Below are positions 35,849 through 45,584 of a DNA stretch of 64,000 nt, one piece after another. The notes below the pieces were generated by a model. It had not been told where the DNA came from and made no database searches. It saw only the letters and a list, made by a program, of their open reading frames with translations. The position numbers and the translations under genes are program-made. Source of the DNA: Methylacidiphilum caldifontis (GTDB lineage Bacteria; Verrucomicrobiota; Verrucomicrobiia; Methylacidiphilales; Methylacidiphilaceae); NCBI RefSeq assembly GCF_017310505.1, contig NZ_CP065957.1, forward strand, positions 1,240,001-1,304,000, read 5' to 3'. Position 1 is the stretch's first letter; the number at the start of each line of letters is the position of its first letter.

Positions 35849-36565
35849 ATGAGAGTTTCTTTTCCTGCTTCATTGCATTTTCGCACTCTCATAGATTTGA
35901 GCTATCCACTTGATTTTCATTTCCCTATTTTTCCAGGTCAGGAGCCCGTAGGTCAAGTTTCCCTGCGTGTTACTAAAGAAGATGGGTATGCTTCAAACCG
36001 GTGGGATATGCCCGAGCATTGGGGAACCCATTTAGATGCCCCCTTACACTATTCAAAAGGGGGGAAAACGGTAGCAGACATTGCTCTTTCAGAGCTTTTT
36101 TGTCCCCTTGCGGTCATTAACATTACAAATCGAGCCGCTACTGACCCGGATACTGAAGTTAGCCTTGAAGATATTCTTTCTTGGGAAAGAGAACATGGAT
36201 TAATCCCAGAAAAATGCGTAGTCATAATGTATAGTGGATGGGGAAAATGGGTGTATAACCCTCAGTTTTATAATAAAAAAGAAGATGGACTTCTCCATTT
36301 TCCAGGTTTTTCTGTTGAAGCTGTCCAGTTCCTGATCAACGCACGGGAGATTTCCGGCATAGGCGTCGATACCCTTTCTATCGATCGTGGGAAAAGCCAG
36401 GACTACCCTGTGCATAAAACCCTTTTTGCAGCAGGCAAATGGGCATTAGAATGCCTGCACAACGTTCAAGATCTCCCTCCTGCAGGAGCTTGGATTCTTG
36501 TTGGGCCTATACCCCTCAAAGGAGCCACGGGTTTCCCCGCAAGAGTATTTGGTTTAATTCCTTAA
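35849..36565 (+). CDS. Cyclase-family (kynurenine formamidase-like) metal hydrolase
   Basis: The motif HWGTHLDAPLH (H57, H61, D63, H67) is the metal-binding signature of the cyclase family (KynB-like). GVDTLSIDRG and the His in PVHKTLFAAG complete the expected site. Members hydrolyse formyl-kynurenine or related amides and lactones. The 238-residue length is normal. No tryptophan-degradation gene is adjacent, so KynB activity is not assured. Confidence 0.82.
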   Translation: MRVSFPASLHFRTLIDLSYPLDFHFPIFPGQEPVGQVSLRVTKEDGYASNRWDMPEHWGTHLDAPLHYSKGGKTVADIALSELFCPLAVINITNRAATDPDTEVSLEDILSWEREHGLIPEKCVVIMYSGWGKWVYNPQFYNKKEDGLLHFPGFSVEAVQFLINAREISGIGVDTLSIDRGKSQDYPVHKTLFAAGKWALECLHNVQDLPPAGAWILVGPIPLKGATGFPARVFGLIP

Positions 36566-36646
36566 TCAGCCACTCAGCATCCCTGAACTGCCATTCACAG
36601 AGTCCTAGAGAAGAATAGGGTTATTCAAACCTTCAACTAGGAATCT

Positions 36647-37543
36647 TTAAATTTTTCCAACAATCCAAGCCAAAAGAGCTTTCTGGACATGGAGCCTGTT
36701 TTCTGCTTGGGTATAGATCTCTTCTTTTCTTTCATCGAATATTTCAGAAGAAATCTCCTGATCCCGATAAGCGGGCAAGCAATGAAACACAAGGGCATCT
36801 TTAGAAGCCAAACTTAAGGCATAACGATCAATCCTGTATTGAGAAAAAAGTTTCTGTCTTTTGGTTTTTTCCTCTTCTTTTCCCATGGAAATCCAAACAT
36901 CGGTATAGAGAAGAGCAGCATTTCGAGCAGCTTCTTCAACGGAGGTAGTATTTTTGACAAAGGCATTCTTTACCGGGGAAAAATATTCAAGAGGAGAACC
37001 AATCCAGAGGGAAAAACCGAATTTTTCAGCTGCTAAAGCCCAAGACTTGGCAACGTTGCAACACCCATCACCAATGAAAGCGATTTTTTTACCTTTTATA
37101 GATCCTCTTTTTTCTTCGAAAGAAAAAATGTCTGAAAGAACTTGGCATGGATGTTCATCATCAGTAAGGGCATTAATAACAGGAATATTGCCATAGGTAG
37201 CGAAAAGTTCTACTTCTTTTTGATCATATGTCCTGATAATCAAACCATGGACCATTCTTCCTAAAACATGGGCTGTGTCTTCAATCGACTCCCCCCGTGA
37301 GAGTTGAAGATCCTGGCTATTGAGAAAGAGAGCTTCTCCTCCAAGCTCCCTGACTGCTACTTCAAAAGATAATCGCGTTCGGGTGGAAGGCTTTTTGAAA
37401 AGCAATGCCCATGTCTGGGAACCAAGGTAGCTTTGCTGCTCTTTACCCCTTTTTGCCTTTAGCTCTTCGGCTTTTTTAAAAATGACCCGTGCTTCTTCCT
37501 CGCTCATATCATTTATAGAAAGAAAATGGCGTAATGTTTTCAT
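36647..37543 (-). CDS. argF: Ornithine carbamoyltransferase
   Basis: ArgF joins ornithine and carbamoyl phosphate to citrulline. The carbamoyl phosphate motif KKPSTRTRLSF (about residues 50-60), HPCQVLSD and the C-terminal HCLPAYRDQEIS are all present. The ATG at 37543 is preferred because AAAGG lies 6 bp upstream; a start at 37570 would add nine residues. About 298 residues is normal. It is the last gene of the leftward argCJBDF run. Confidence 0.95.
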   Translation of the reverse strand: MKTLRHFLSINDMSEEEARVIFKKAEELKAKRGKEQQSYLGSQTWALLFKKPSTRTRLSFEVAVRELGGEALFLNSQDLQLSRGESIEDTAHVLGRMVHGLIIRTYDQKEVELFATYGNIPVINALTDDEHPCQVLSDIFSFEEKRGSIKGKKIAFIGDGCCNVAKSWALAAEKFGFSLWIGSPLEYFSPVKNAFVKNTTSVEEAARNAALLYTDVWISMGKEEEKTKRQKLFSQYRIDRYALSLASKDALVFHCLPAYRDQEISSEIFDERKEEIYTQAENRLHVQKALLAWIVGKI

Positions 37544-37628
37544 AATCATCCTTTCAAAGCGGCTTTTCAAAGGCCTTTTTTTTAAAGCAGCTCTCTTATT
37601 TCCTCCACAACCTAATTAAGAAAGGATT

Positions 37629-38852
37629 TTACAATTTAGAAAGCAAAAAATCCTCTAATATATTCCTGGCCTCTTCTGCCTCTTCAAGGCTCACGTTAAG
37701 CGGAGGCAAAAGCCTGATGGTGTTGCCACTGGCTGGAGCAACAAGAAGACCTTTCTTTATCAAATTTTCTGCTGCATTAAAAGAGGGCACAGCAAGTTCC
37801 AAACCGATCATCCCTCCTATTCCTCTTATTTCTTTAAGGAGGCTATTAGGCTTATTTTCAAAAATTTTTAGAGAACATAACAGATAGTTTCCTATTTCAA
37901 AGACATGCCTACCTAGATCATTTTTTTCGATCTCTTCAATAACGGCTAAAGCTACAGCACAAGCTAAAGGAGATCCACCAAAGGTTGAGCCATGGGAGCC
38001 TTCCTCAAGAATATCGCTGTAGCTTTCACTAATCCAGCTCACTCCAATAGGGAAACCTCCTCCCAATCCTTTAGCCAGGGATACCCCATCGGGGAAAACA
38101 GATTGCTTTTCTATAACTGTTGAGACTAAGCTTTGCCAAGCAAGGAAATGGCCAGTTCGCCATATTCCAGATTGTATTTCATCGATAAAAAAGAGGATAT
38201 CCCTTTCTTTGCAAATCCTTCTTATTTCCAAAAGATAACCTGGAGAAAAAATATGAATGCCACTTTCTCCCTGGATTGGTTCTACAATAAGCGCCACCGT
38301 GTTATCTGACAGACTGTTCAGGAAATCTTTCACATCCCCTTTAACTATGGTCCTAAATCCAGGACAGAGAGGACCAAAGTCTTTTTTGACTTTGTGCTGG
38401 CCAGTGGCAGCAATTCCTGCAAGAGTACGGCCATGAAAAGAGTCTTCAAAAGAAAGGATCTCAAACCGTCCTGTTTTCTCGCCATACCGTCGGGCTACTT
38501 TAAAAAGACACTCGTTGGCTTCAGCGCCACTGTTTGAAAAAAAAACTTTCCCTCTGCCTATATGACCAACAATTTTTTGTGCCAGCTTCAGAGCTGGAAG
38601 GTGATAAAACAAATTGGAACAATGGATTATCTTTGCCGCCTGCTGAGCCAAAGCATTCCTGGTAGCCAGATGGGCATGACCAAGAACGTTAACAGCAATT
38701 CCCCCCGTAAAATCCAGGTACCGTTTCCCATCTGTATCCCAAAGATAACTGCCCTCGGCATGATCAACAACTACTGGAAACTTACGGTATGAGGGAACAA
38801 TGTTAATTTTGTATTCCTCTATGACCTGCTGTACTGCGTTAAACTCTTGCAT
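37629..38852 (-). CDS. argD: Acetylornithine aminotransferase
   Basis: ArgD is a PLP enzyme of arginine synthesis that makes N-acetylornithine. The class III signature is present: LIVEPIQGESGIH, FFIDEIQSGIWRTG and the Schiff-base lysine near residue 256 in SLAKGLGGGFPIG. GSHGSTFGGSPLACAVAL is also conserved. At 407 residues it is normal. It lies between argB and argF on the same strand. Confidence 0.95.
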   Translation of the reverse strand: MQEFNAVQQVIEEYKINIVPSYRKFPVVVDHAEGSYLWDTDGKRYLDFTGGIAVNVLGHAHLATRNALAQQAAKIIHCSNLFYHLPALKLAQKIVGHIGRGKVFFSNSGAEANECLFKVARRYGEKTGRFEILSFEDSFHGRTLAGIAATGQHKVKKDFGPLCPGFRTIVKGDVKDFLNSLSDNTVALIVEPIQGESGIHIFSPGYLLEIRRICKERDILFFIDEIQSGIWRTGHFLAWQSLVSTVIEKQSVFPDGVSLAKGLGGGFPIGVSWISESYSDILEEGSHGSTFGGSPLACAVALAVIEEIEKNDLGRHVFEIGNYLLCSLKIFENKPNSLLKEIRGIGGMIGLELAVPSFNAAENLIKKGLLVAPASGNTIRLLPPLNVSLEEAEEARNILEDFLLSKL

Positions 38853-38936
38853 CTATTGCCTGTTATGTCTAAAAAGCGCTCTAAATAGCCCCTGAAAATT
38901 AATCTTATGAAACATCGCTCAACAACCAGTTTAAAT

Positions 38937-39830
38937 TCAAAGCACAATTTCTGTTCCTATACCTTTATCAGTAAATATTTCAAGAAGAAGGGCATGAGGC
39001 ATACGCCCATCAAGAAAATGTACTTTTTCTACTCCCGCTTCCAGTGCTTCCAGGGCAGAATCAACCTTGGGAATCATGCCTCCATGAATAACACCCTTTT
39101 GCTTTAAAATGCTGATTCTTTCCTTGTTGATAACCGAAATACGAGAAAAAGGATCCTTTTCATCTTCAAGTATGCCATTAGTATTGCTCAGATAAATCAA
39201 CTTTTTTGCCTTTATGAACCCAGCCATTTTACTGGCAGCGATATCGGCATTAACGTTGTAAATATCTCCATTAAGAGCTTTTGCTAGAGGTGAAACAACC
39301 GCTATGAATTGGTTATGGAGAAGTTTTAAAAGCGGTTGGATCTCCACGTTGACAATTGAACCCACATACCCATAATCAATAGGGATGCCTTGGTCCGATA
39401 AAGCTTCCCATTTTGTTGCCTGGAAAACTTCTTGTCCAGGAACAAACACCGCTTTACCTCCATATTCAATTATTTTTTGAGTTATAAATGGACCAATTTC
39501 CAGGGAAAGAACTTCCTGAATCAAGGAAATGAGTTCTTTGTTAGTAATCCTTATCCCATTGACAAACTGAGGGTTAAGTCCCCTTTTTTTCATCGCCTTG
39601 TTTATCGACTCCCCTCCCCCATGGATAATAAGAGGATTAATACCCACCGCTTCGAGTAAAACGATATCCCGTAATGTCTGTTCGACTAAAAAAGGATCCT
39701 CCATCGCCGCTCCCCCATATTTGATTACAAAGATTGAGTCTCGGAATTTTTGAACATAGGGAAGAGCTTCTAAGAAAATGGTTACTTTTTGCTCTGGAGT
39801 CAATTCTTCACAAGGGCTTTTGCCAATCAT
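38937..39830 (-). CDS. argB: Acetylglutamate kinase
   Basis: ArgB phosphorylates N-acetylglutamate. The N-terminal glycine-rich strand FVIKYGGAAMEDP, the LIIHGGGESINKAMKKRG substrate loop and NVNADIAASKMAG are diagnostic. The 297-residue length is normal. It starts 8 bp after the argJ stop. Control by arginine feedback cannot be read from sequence here. Confidence 0.95.
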   Translation of the reverse strand: MIGKSPCEELTPEQKVTIFLEALPYVQKFRDSIFVIKYGGAAMEDPFLVEQTLRDIVLLEAVGINPLIIHGGGESINKAMKKRGLNPQFVNGIRITNKELISLIQEVLSLEIGPFITQKIIEYGGKAVFVPGQEVFQATKWEALSDQGIPIDYGYVGSIVNVEIQPLLKLLHNQFIAVVSPLAKALNGDIYNVNADIAASKMAGFIKAKKLIYLSNTNGILEDEKDPFSRISVINKERISILKQKGVIHGGMIPKVDSALEALEAGVEKVHFLDGRMPHALLLEIFTDKGIGTEIVL

Positions 39831-39838
39831 CTCTTTTT

Positions 39839-41056
39839 TTATTCTTTATTACTGTTAATGCGTACGTATCGCTCCGACAGATCGGTAGAAAGAAACCGAT
39901 ATTGGCCTTCTCCTTTATGTAAATCAATAAGAATGGAAAACATGGGCATTTTTAGTATTTTTTTTATCTGGCCTTCCTTGATGTCTGTTTTTACCCCAGA
40001 GGAAACAATTTGAATACCACTATAAAAAACATCCACTTTATTTTGATCTACGTCAGCCCCGGAATAACCAATGGCACACAAAATTCTGCCCCAATTAGGA
40101 TCTTCTCCATTCCAAGAACACTTTACAAGAAGAGAATTGCCTACAGCCCTTGCCACCTGTTCAGCTTCTTTATCTGAAACTGCTCCTTGAACGAGTATCT
40201 CAACGACTTTGGTAACCCCCTCTCCATCTTCTAAAACAGCACGAGACAACCGATCCAGAACAAGCCGTAAGGCATTTTTGAAAATTCCCTTATGGGGATT
40301 TTCAGATGAAATCATGGTGTTTTTGGCCATCCCGTTGGAGAACAACAAAATGGTATCGTTTGTAGAGGTTTCTCCATCAACCGATATTCGGTTAAATGTT
40401 TCTTGAACGCAGCAACGCAAAACCCAATCCAAATATTCAGGAGAAAGAACCGCATCGGTTGTAATTATCCCTAGTGTCGTAGCTAAATTGGGACAGATCA
40501 TCCCCGATCCTTTGGCCATTCCGCCTATAAAAATCTCCTTGTCTTCTATTTTGACCTTCAATGCCGCTTGCTTGGGAACGGTATCTGTAGTCATTATCGC
40601 TTCAGCTGCATTTTTACTTCCTTCCACGTTCAATTGCTTGAAGGCTTTTTCTATGCCTTTAACAATCTTCTTCATCGGCAAGAATACCCCAATTCTACCT
40701 GTAGAACATACACAAACCTCTTCCGAGGAACAGCCGAGGAATGAAGCGGTCACTGCAGCCATCTGTTCAGCATCTTCCAAGCCCCTTGACCCTGTACAAG
40801 CATTGGCGTTCCCTGAATTAATCACTACCGCCCGAGCTTTCCCTTTCTTCACTCTTTTCATTGAGACAAGTACCGGGGCTGCTTTTATTCGGTTTTGAGT
40901 AAAAACCCCAGCCACATCAGCAAGTTGTTGGGAAACAACCAAAGCAAGGTCTCCTTTCTTGCCCGGCTTTATTCCACAACTCACTCCAGCAGCTAGAAAG
41001 CCACGAGGAGCAGTTACTCCTCCCGATTTAATAAACTCTATTGATTCCTCTTTCAT
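39839..41056 (-). CDS. argJ: Bifunctional ornithine acetyltransferase / N-acetylglutamate synthase
   Basis: ArgJ recycles the acetyl group from acetylornithine to glutamate. It cleaves itself before a nucleophilic threonine; here that is A192-T193 in GSGMICPNLATTLGI. GNANACTG and GEDPNWGRILCAIGYSGAD are further family motifs. The 405-residue length is normal. Its start overlaps the end of argC by 4 bp. Confidence 0.95.
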   Translation of the reverse strand: MKEESIEFIKSGGVTAPRGFLAAGVSCGIKPGKKGDLALVVSQQLADVAGVFTQNRIKAAPVLVSMKRVKKGKARAVVINSGNANACTGSRGLEDAEQMAAVTASFLGCSSEEVCVCSTGRIGVFLPMKKIVKGIEKAFKQLNVEGSKNAAEAIMTTDTVPKQAALKVKIEDKEIFIGGMAKGSGMICPNLATTLGIITTDAVLSPEYLDWVLRCCVQETFNRISVDGETSTNDTILLFSNGMAKNTMISSENPHKGIFKNALRLVLDRLSRAVLEDGEGVTKVVEILVQGAVSDKEAEQVARAVGNSLLVKCSWNGEDPNWGRILCAIGYSGADVDQNKVDVFYSGIQIVSSGVKTDIKEGQIKKILKMPMFSILIDLHKGEGQYRFLSTDLSERYVRINSNKE

Positions 41057-42090
41057 GGGATTAATCCCAACGTTTGATCCAATCCAAACTTTATATTCAT
41101 CACCTGGATTGCCTGTCCAGCCGCTCCCTTTCCTAAATTATCAATTACTGCCAAAATAAGCAGTTTTTTTTTGTCCGCTAAAACACAAGTTGAAAAATAG
41201 AGATAATTAGAACCAAGGACATACCGCAGCTCAGGCATGATTCCTCCCGTCAATATTTTCACAAAAGGAGCTTCTTTGTAAAAATGAAGAGCCAGCCCTT
41301 CCGCATCCTGTTGCGAGATTTCCTCGGTCAAAGAAGCAATGATACTTAAAAGAATGCCCCTTCGTAAAGGAGCAAGTATGGGAAGAAAAAGAACTCTTGA
41401 ACAACGGTTCTGGGCTAGTTTTGCTATCTGTTGTTCAATTTCAGGAGTATGCCGATGGCCTGGGAAACCATAAGGTCTAAGATTTTCGGCAAGTTCACTA
41501 AAAAGAAGCTTACTGTCAAGGGTTTTACCCGCCCCGGTACTCCCACTCTGGGCAATAATTTCTATCGAGCTGGGATCGATCCATCCTTTCTTAAGGAAAG
41601 GAGCCACCGAGAGAAGAACTCCTGTGGGATAACATCCAGGCATGGCAAGCAACCGGGACTGAACAATTTGATCTTGATAAATTTCTGGCAGAGCATAAAC
41701 CGCTTCCTCCAAAAGATCAGAAAAGGGATGTGAAAACTTATAATAAATTTCGTAATCGGAAGGGTCTTTTAGCCGAAAATCTGCACTCAAATCGATAACC
41801 ACTTTAGCTCGATGATAAAGAAATTGGGCATAATGCATGCCTGCTCCATGAGGCAGGGCTAGAAAAACAACATCGGTTTGGCTATCGATTTTCTCAAGAT
41901 TATCTGGATCATCAAATTGTATATTCCTGAAACTGCCTATATCGGGATAAACCGACTCGAGGCTCCTATGCTTATACTGCCGAGAAGTTATTACACGCAG
42001 ATCAATTCCAGGATGACGAATGAGCAACCTGATTAACTCTTCTCCTGCATATCCCGAAGCCCCAATAATACCGACACGGATGGAGGACAT
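41053..42090 (-). CDS. argC: N-acetyl-gamma-glutamyl-phosphate reductase
   Basis: ArgC reduces acetylglutamyl phosphate with NADPH. The dinucleotide motif VGIIGASGYAGEELIRLL is at the N-terminus and the catalytic cysteine is C153 in AMPGCYPTGVLL. PGHRHTPEIEQ is also typical. The 345-residue length is normal. It is the first arg gene, 82 bp after rpsI, so the arg cluster may have its own promoter in that gap. Confidence 0.95.
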   Translation of the reverse strand: MSSIRVGIIGASGYAGEELIRLLIRHPGIDLRVITSRQYKHRSLESVYPDIGSFRNIQFDDPDNLEKIDSQTDVVFLALPHGAGMHYAQFLYHRAKVVIDLSADFRLKDPSDYEIYYKFSHPFSDLLEEAVYALPEIYQDQIVQSRLLAMPGCYPTGVLLSVAPFLKKGWIDPSSIEIIAQSGSTGAGKTLDSKLLFSELAENLRPYGFPGHRHTPEIEQQIAKLAQNRCSRVLFLPILAPLRRGILLSIIASLTEEISQQDAEGLALHFYKEAPFVKILTGGIMPELRYVLGSNYLYFSTCVLADKKKLLILAVIDNLGKGAAGQAIQVMNIKFGLDQTLGLIP

Positions 42091-42172
42091 GACATAAACC
42101 CACTTAGCGAATTTTAATCTCCCCCTCTTTAGCAGAAAACCTGCTAAAGAGCACCCTTTTATTACGACAAAC

Positions 42173-42583
42173 CTAACGCTTGGAGAACTGGAATCTTTTC
42201 CTAGCTCCAGGACGGCCTGTTTTCTTGCGTTCCTTCATGCGGGGATCACGGGTCAAAAGCCCTTCTTTTTTCAACAAGCTGCGGTAAGAAGGATCATATT
42301 TTATTAAAGCACGAGCTATAGCTAATTTCATGGCTTGCGCCTGTCCCATCAGGCCGCCTCCCCTCGCTTTGCCAACAATATCGAATTTCTTCGTTGCTTC
42401 AATGACTTCCAAGGGCTTCAAGACTTCGTAACGATGAACAAAGGTAGGAAAGTAAAACTCCAGGTCTTTTCCATTGATTTTGATCTCTCCCTTCCCTTGA
42501 TTGAGAACAACGGTTGCCGTAGCCGTTTTCCGTCTTCCCGTAGCTTGCATTAGTGAATTTTGAGTAATAACTGTCATCATCAT
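42173..42583 (-). CDS. rpsI: 30S ribosomal protein S9
   Basis: The ending RDPRMKERKKTGRPGARKRF, then QFSKR, and the ATGRRKTATATVVL start segment are unmistakable for S9. Three successive ATG codons open the frame at 42583; translation could also begin at a later ATG (42550), which gives the usual short N-terminus. It starts 1 bp after the rplM stop, the standard rplM-rpsI pair. Confidence 0.97.
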   Translation of the reverse strand: MMMTVITQNSLMQATGRRKTATATVVLNQGKGEIKINGKDLEFYFPTFVHRYEVLKPLEVIEATKKFDIVGKARGGGLMGQAQAMKLAIARALIKYDPSYRSLLKKEGLLTRDPRMKERKKTGRPGARKRFQFSKR

Positions 42584-42584
42584 C

Positions 42585-43016
42585 TCAATCTAGTTGAACA
42601 GGGGTTGGTTTTTGAGCAGCATGAGGATGTTCACTGCCTTCATAAACATGAAGCTTGGTATATACTTTTCGACCTAGCCGGTTATGGGGAATCATTCCTC
42701 TTATGGCATGTTCTATGATAAAAGTGGGTCTTTTCTGACGAATTATCTGAGGGTTAAAAGTTTTTTGTCCTCCAATGTAGCCCGAATAAGAAGAATAGAG
42801 TTTTTGGATCTCTTTTTTTCCACTAAAAACAGCTTTAGAAGCATTTATAATGATTACATTGTCTCCTGTATCCACATGGGGACTAAACACTTCTTTATGC
42901 TTTCCTCTGAGCAAGCAAGCCGCTTTTTCAGCCACTTTGCCTACAATTTTATCCTTAGCATCAATGATATACCAATGTCGCTGGACTTCTGCTGGTTTTT
43001 GAAAATACGTTTTCAC
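42585..43016 (-). CDS. rplM: 50S ribosomal protein L13
   Basis: The protein carries WYIIDAKDKIVGKVAEKAA, GDNVIIINASKAVFSGKK and the NRLGRKVYTKLHVYEGSEHPH ending of L13. I start at the GTG at 43016, which gives 143 residues, the normal length, and begins KTYFQKPAEVQRHWY. The frame also opens at a TTG at 43055, but that TTG is the first part of TTGACA and is better read as a promoter element. Confidence 0.95.
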   Translation of the reverse strand: MKTYFQKPAEVQRHWYIIDAKDKIVGKVAEKAACLLRGKHKEVFSPHVDTGDNVIIINASKAVFSGKKEIQKLYSSYSGYIGGQKTFNPQIIRQKRPTFIIEHAIRGMIPHNRLGRKVYTKLHVYEGSEHPHAAQKPTPVQLD

Positions 43017-43026
43017 TGAGGAAAAA

Positions 43027-43055
43027 AATTTGTTTCGTTTTAATACAGATGTCAA
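43027..43055 (-). promoter_or_regulatory. Possible rplM-rpsI promoter
   Basis: TTGACA (43055-43050) is followed after 17 bp by CAAATT (43032-43027), about 10 bp before the GTG start. The -35 is perfect but the -10 is weak and very near the start codon, so this is tentative. Confidence 0.25.
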
Positions 43056-43106
43056 GGAATTAAAAAGCTTTTTGTAAAGGAAATTCGTTTTTCCCCAAAA
43101 TACTCT

Positions 43107-43454
43107 TTATCCAAATGTTGTCCTATTATAGCCCCACAACTTGGCTGGAATGTCTGAAAAATTAATAAATACTCGTTCAGGCTTTATACAACAATATTTT
43201 TCAAGCAAAGCACAGATTTCCTTGGATAGATCTCCACACTGATCCGCAGGCAGATTTATTGCTCTTAACTGCACAAAAGCAGCAGCTTCTTCAGTTCCTG
43301 CAAAAAGAATTCTTTTTGTCTCCCCATAACTGACCATCGTGTAACCTTGTGGTTTTTTCATTTTATCCACGATAAGACGGCTAGCCGCCTCCATAAGATC
43401 TTTTTGTTGATTTTCAGATAAGCTTATATTCGTTTCAATGGATAAATAAGGCAT
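43107..43454 (-). CDS. MIF / phenylpyruvate tautomerase family protein
   Basis: The protein begins MPYLSIETN, placing the catalytic Pro directly after the initiator Met, and ends with VFINFSDIPAKLWGYNRTTFG, the pattern of the macrophage migration inhibitory factor family. At 115 residues it has the standard length. Bacterial and cyanobacterial members tautomerise phenylpyruvate in vitro; their physiological role is unclear. Confidence 0.88.
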   Translation of the reverse strand: MPYLSIETNISLSENQQKDLMEAASRLIVDKMKKPQGYTMVSYGETKRILFAGTEEAAAFVQLRAINLPADQCGDLSKEICALLEKYCCIKPERVFINFSDIPAKLWGYNRTTFG

Positions 43455-43591
43455 GATGTTAATCTAATAGGTTGAAAAATTTACTGCAATCATTCATTTT
43501 AACTCAACACAATAATAAAGATAAGTAAAAAAGAATTTGTAAATGATGGTCTACTTAAAAGAAATTCTTAAATATTAGATATATTTTATTT

Positions 43592-45361
43592 ATGCCTATC
43601 GGTTCTTATTCCATCCAACTGCCAACCTCAAAAGAGGGCACTGTTGGTCCAGAAATGTCGGGAGCAGATTGCGTTGTCGCTACCCTTGAAAAAGAGGGCG
43701 TGGATACAATTTTTGCTTATCCTGGAGGGGCCAGTATGCCCATGCACCAATCTCTTACGCGTGCTAAAAACCTAAGAACGGTTCTGCCACGCCATGAACA
43801 AGGCGGAGTTTTCATGGCTGAAGGCTACGCACGGTCTACGGGAAAAGTGGGCGTATGCATGTCTACTTCTGGGCCTGGAGCAACAAACCTTATAACCGGG
43901 ATTGCTGATGCTTACATGGATTCGGTCCCATTAGTAGCGATTACTGGACAGGTTAAAAAAGATATGATAGGCAAAGGGGCTTTCCAGGAAACCGATGTTT
44001 TTGGGATTACCCTACCCATCGTCAAGCATAGTTATCTGGTTATCGATCCTCGAGAGATCCCTCAAATTATTAAAGAAGCTCTTTTAATAGCCAGATCGGG
44101 CAGGCCAGGGCCTGTGGTTATTGACATTCCCAAAGATGTGCAACAATCCCTATTCAAGCCTTTTTTCCCTCATACCACGGGACTGGAGTCCAAATTAAGC
44201 CCTCCACCCATTGATATTACAGCCTTAGAAACTGTACTTGATTGGATTGGGAAAGCTAAAAGACCGGTTCTTTATGTTGGTGGAGGTATTATTTCCAGCG
44301 GAGCTCATCTTGAGCTGTTCAAGTTTGCCGAGAAAACTTCCATTCCTGTAACCACCACCCTTATGGGGATTGGGTCCTTCCCCGAAAATCATTATCTTTC
44401 CCTGAAATGGTTAGGAATGCACGGCTCAGTTTATTCTAATTTTGCTGTGGACCAATCGGACCTTCTTTTGGCCCTTGGAGTGAGGTTTGATGACCGGGTT
44501 ACGGGCAAAGTTGAAGCTTTTGCTCAAAAAGCACGAATTGTTCACATCGACATCGATAACTCGGAGTTGAACAAAAATAAACGGGTCGATTTGGCTATTT
44601 TAGGAGATGTCAAGGAGGCATTAAGCTTGTTGAACAAGATGATCGAAGAAAAAGAGTGGAAATCTCCTGGATATGCTTTATGGCATGAAGAAATACTTGC
44701 TTGGAAACTTAAATTTCCTTTCCGTTACAAAAAAATCGACGATCTCATTCTTCCTCAAATGGTTATCGAAGAAATCTACAAGTTGACTCAAGGCGAAGCG
44801 ATTATCACTACTGGGGTGGGACAACATCAGATGTGGGCAGGACAATTTTACAACTTCCACCACCCCAGAACGTTTTTGACTTCTGGTGGCTTAGGCGCTA
44901 TGGGGTTTGGATACCCTGCTGCTCTTGGAGCAAAAATTGCTCATCCGGAACTAACCGTCATAGACATAGATGGTGATGGGAGTTTTTTAATGAATATTCA
45001 GGAACTGGCAACGGCGGTTACAGAAAATATTCCCGTCAAAGCCGTAATATTAAACAATCAACATCTGGGAATGGTTGTGCAATGGGAAGATCGATTCTAC
45101 GATAGCAACAGGGCCCATACATTCCTTGGACTGCCGCATAATAAAAATGCGCTTTATCCAGATTTTCCTCTAATTTGCAAAGGTTTTGGGATAAAATCAG
45201 AAAGGATAAGCAAACCTCAAGAACTAGTTCCCGCCTTGAAAAGAATGCTGAGTAGTGACGAACCCTATGTTCTTGATGTAATTGTTCCCTACACCGAACA
45301 TGTCCTACCCATGATTCCAGCTGGAATGACTGTCAAAGATATCATCATCGATAACGACTAA
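43592..45361 (+). CDS. ilvB: Acetolactate synthase large subunit
   Basis: This thiamine-diphosphate enzyme starts branched-chain amino acid synthesis. Catalytic E69 lies in PRHEQGGVFMAEGYAR, the TPP-binding GDGSFLMNIQELATA motif is near residue 465, and the central FAD/NADH-like domain carries VLYVGGGI and LLALGVRFDDRVTGK. At 589 residues the length is normal. The small subunit (ilvN) is not directly downstream. Confidence 0.94.
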   Translation: MPIGSYSIQLPTSKEGTVGPEMSGADCVVATLEKEGVDTIFAYPGGASMPMHQSLTRAKNLRTVLPRHEQGGVFMAEGYARSTGKVGVCMSTSGPGATNLITGIADAYMDSVPLVAITGQVKKDMIGKGAFQETDVFGITLPIVKHSYLVIDPREIPQIIKEALLIARSGRPGPVVIDIPKDVQQSLFKPFFPHTTGLESKLSPPPIDITALETVLDWIGKAKRPVLYVGGGIISSGAHLELFKFAEKTSIPVTTTLMGIGSFPENHYLSLKWLGMHGSVYSNFAVDQSDLLLALGVRFDDRVTGKVEAFAQKARIVHIDIDNSELNKNKRVDLAILGDVKEALSLLNKMIEEKEWKSPGYALWHEEILAWKLKFPFRYKKIDDLILPQMVIEEIYKLTQGEAIITTGVGQHQMWAGQFYNFHHPRTFLTSGGLGAMGFGYPAALGAKIAHPELTVIDIDGDGSFLMNIQELATAVTENIPVKAVILNNQHLGMVVQWEDRFYDSNRAHTFLGLPHNKNALYPDFPLICKGFGIKSERISKPQELVPALKRMLSSDEPYVLDVIVPYTEHVLPMIPAGMTVKDIIIDND

Positions 45362-45584
45362 CTGCAATGCTTAAGCTCTCTATTCGAATAGGTCTCCGGC
45401 TGAATGTTGCTGTCCTTTGTTTTCTTTAGAGAACTCACTTCCATTGCACTGTTCCGTTTTCCGGATAACCCCAGCACTGTTAGTCCATAGGGCTGCACTA
45501 AATATGGGGCAAACTTGATCAAAGATCCCTGTAGCGACTCAAAGCCAGCCTAGCCAAAAAGAAAAAAATCAAATAGAGTTTAGT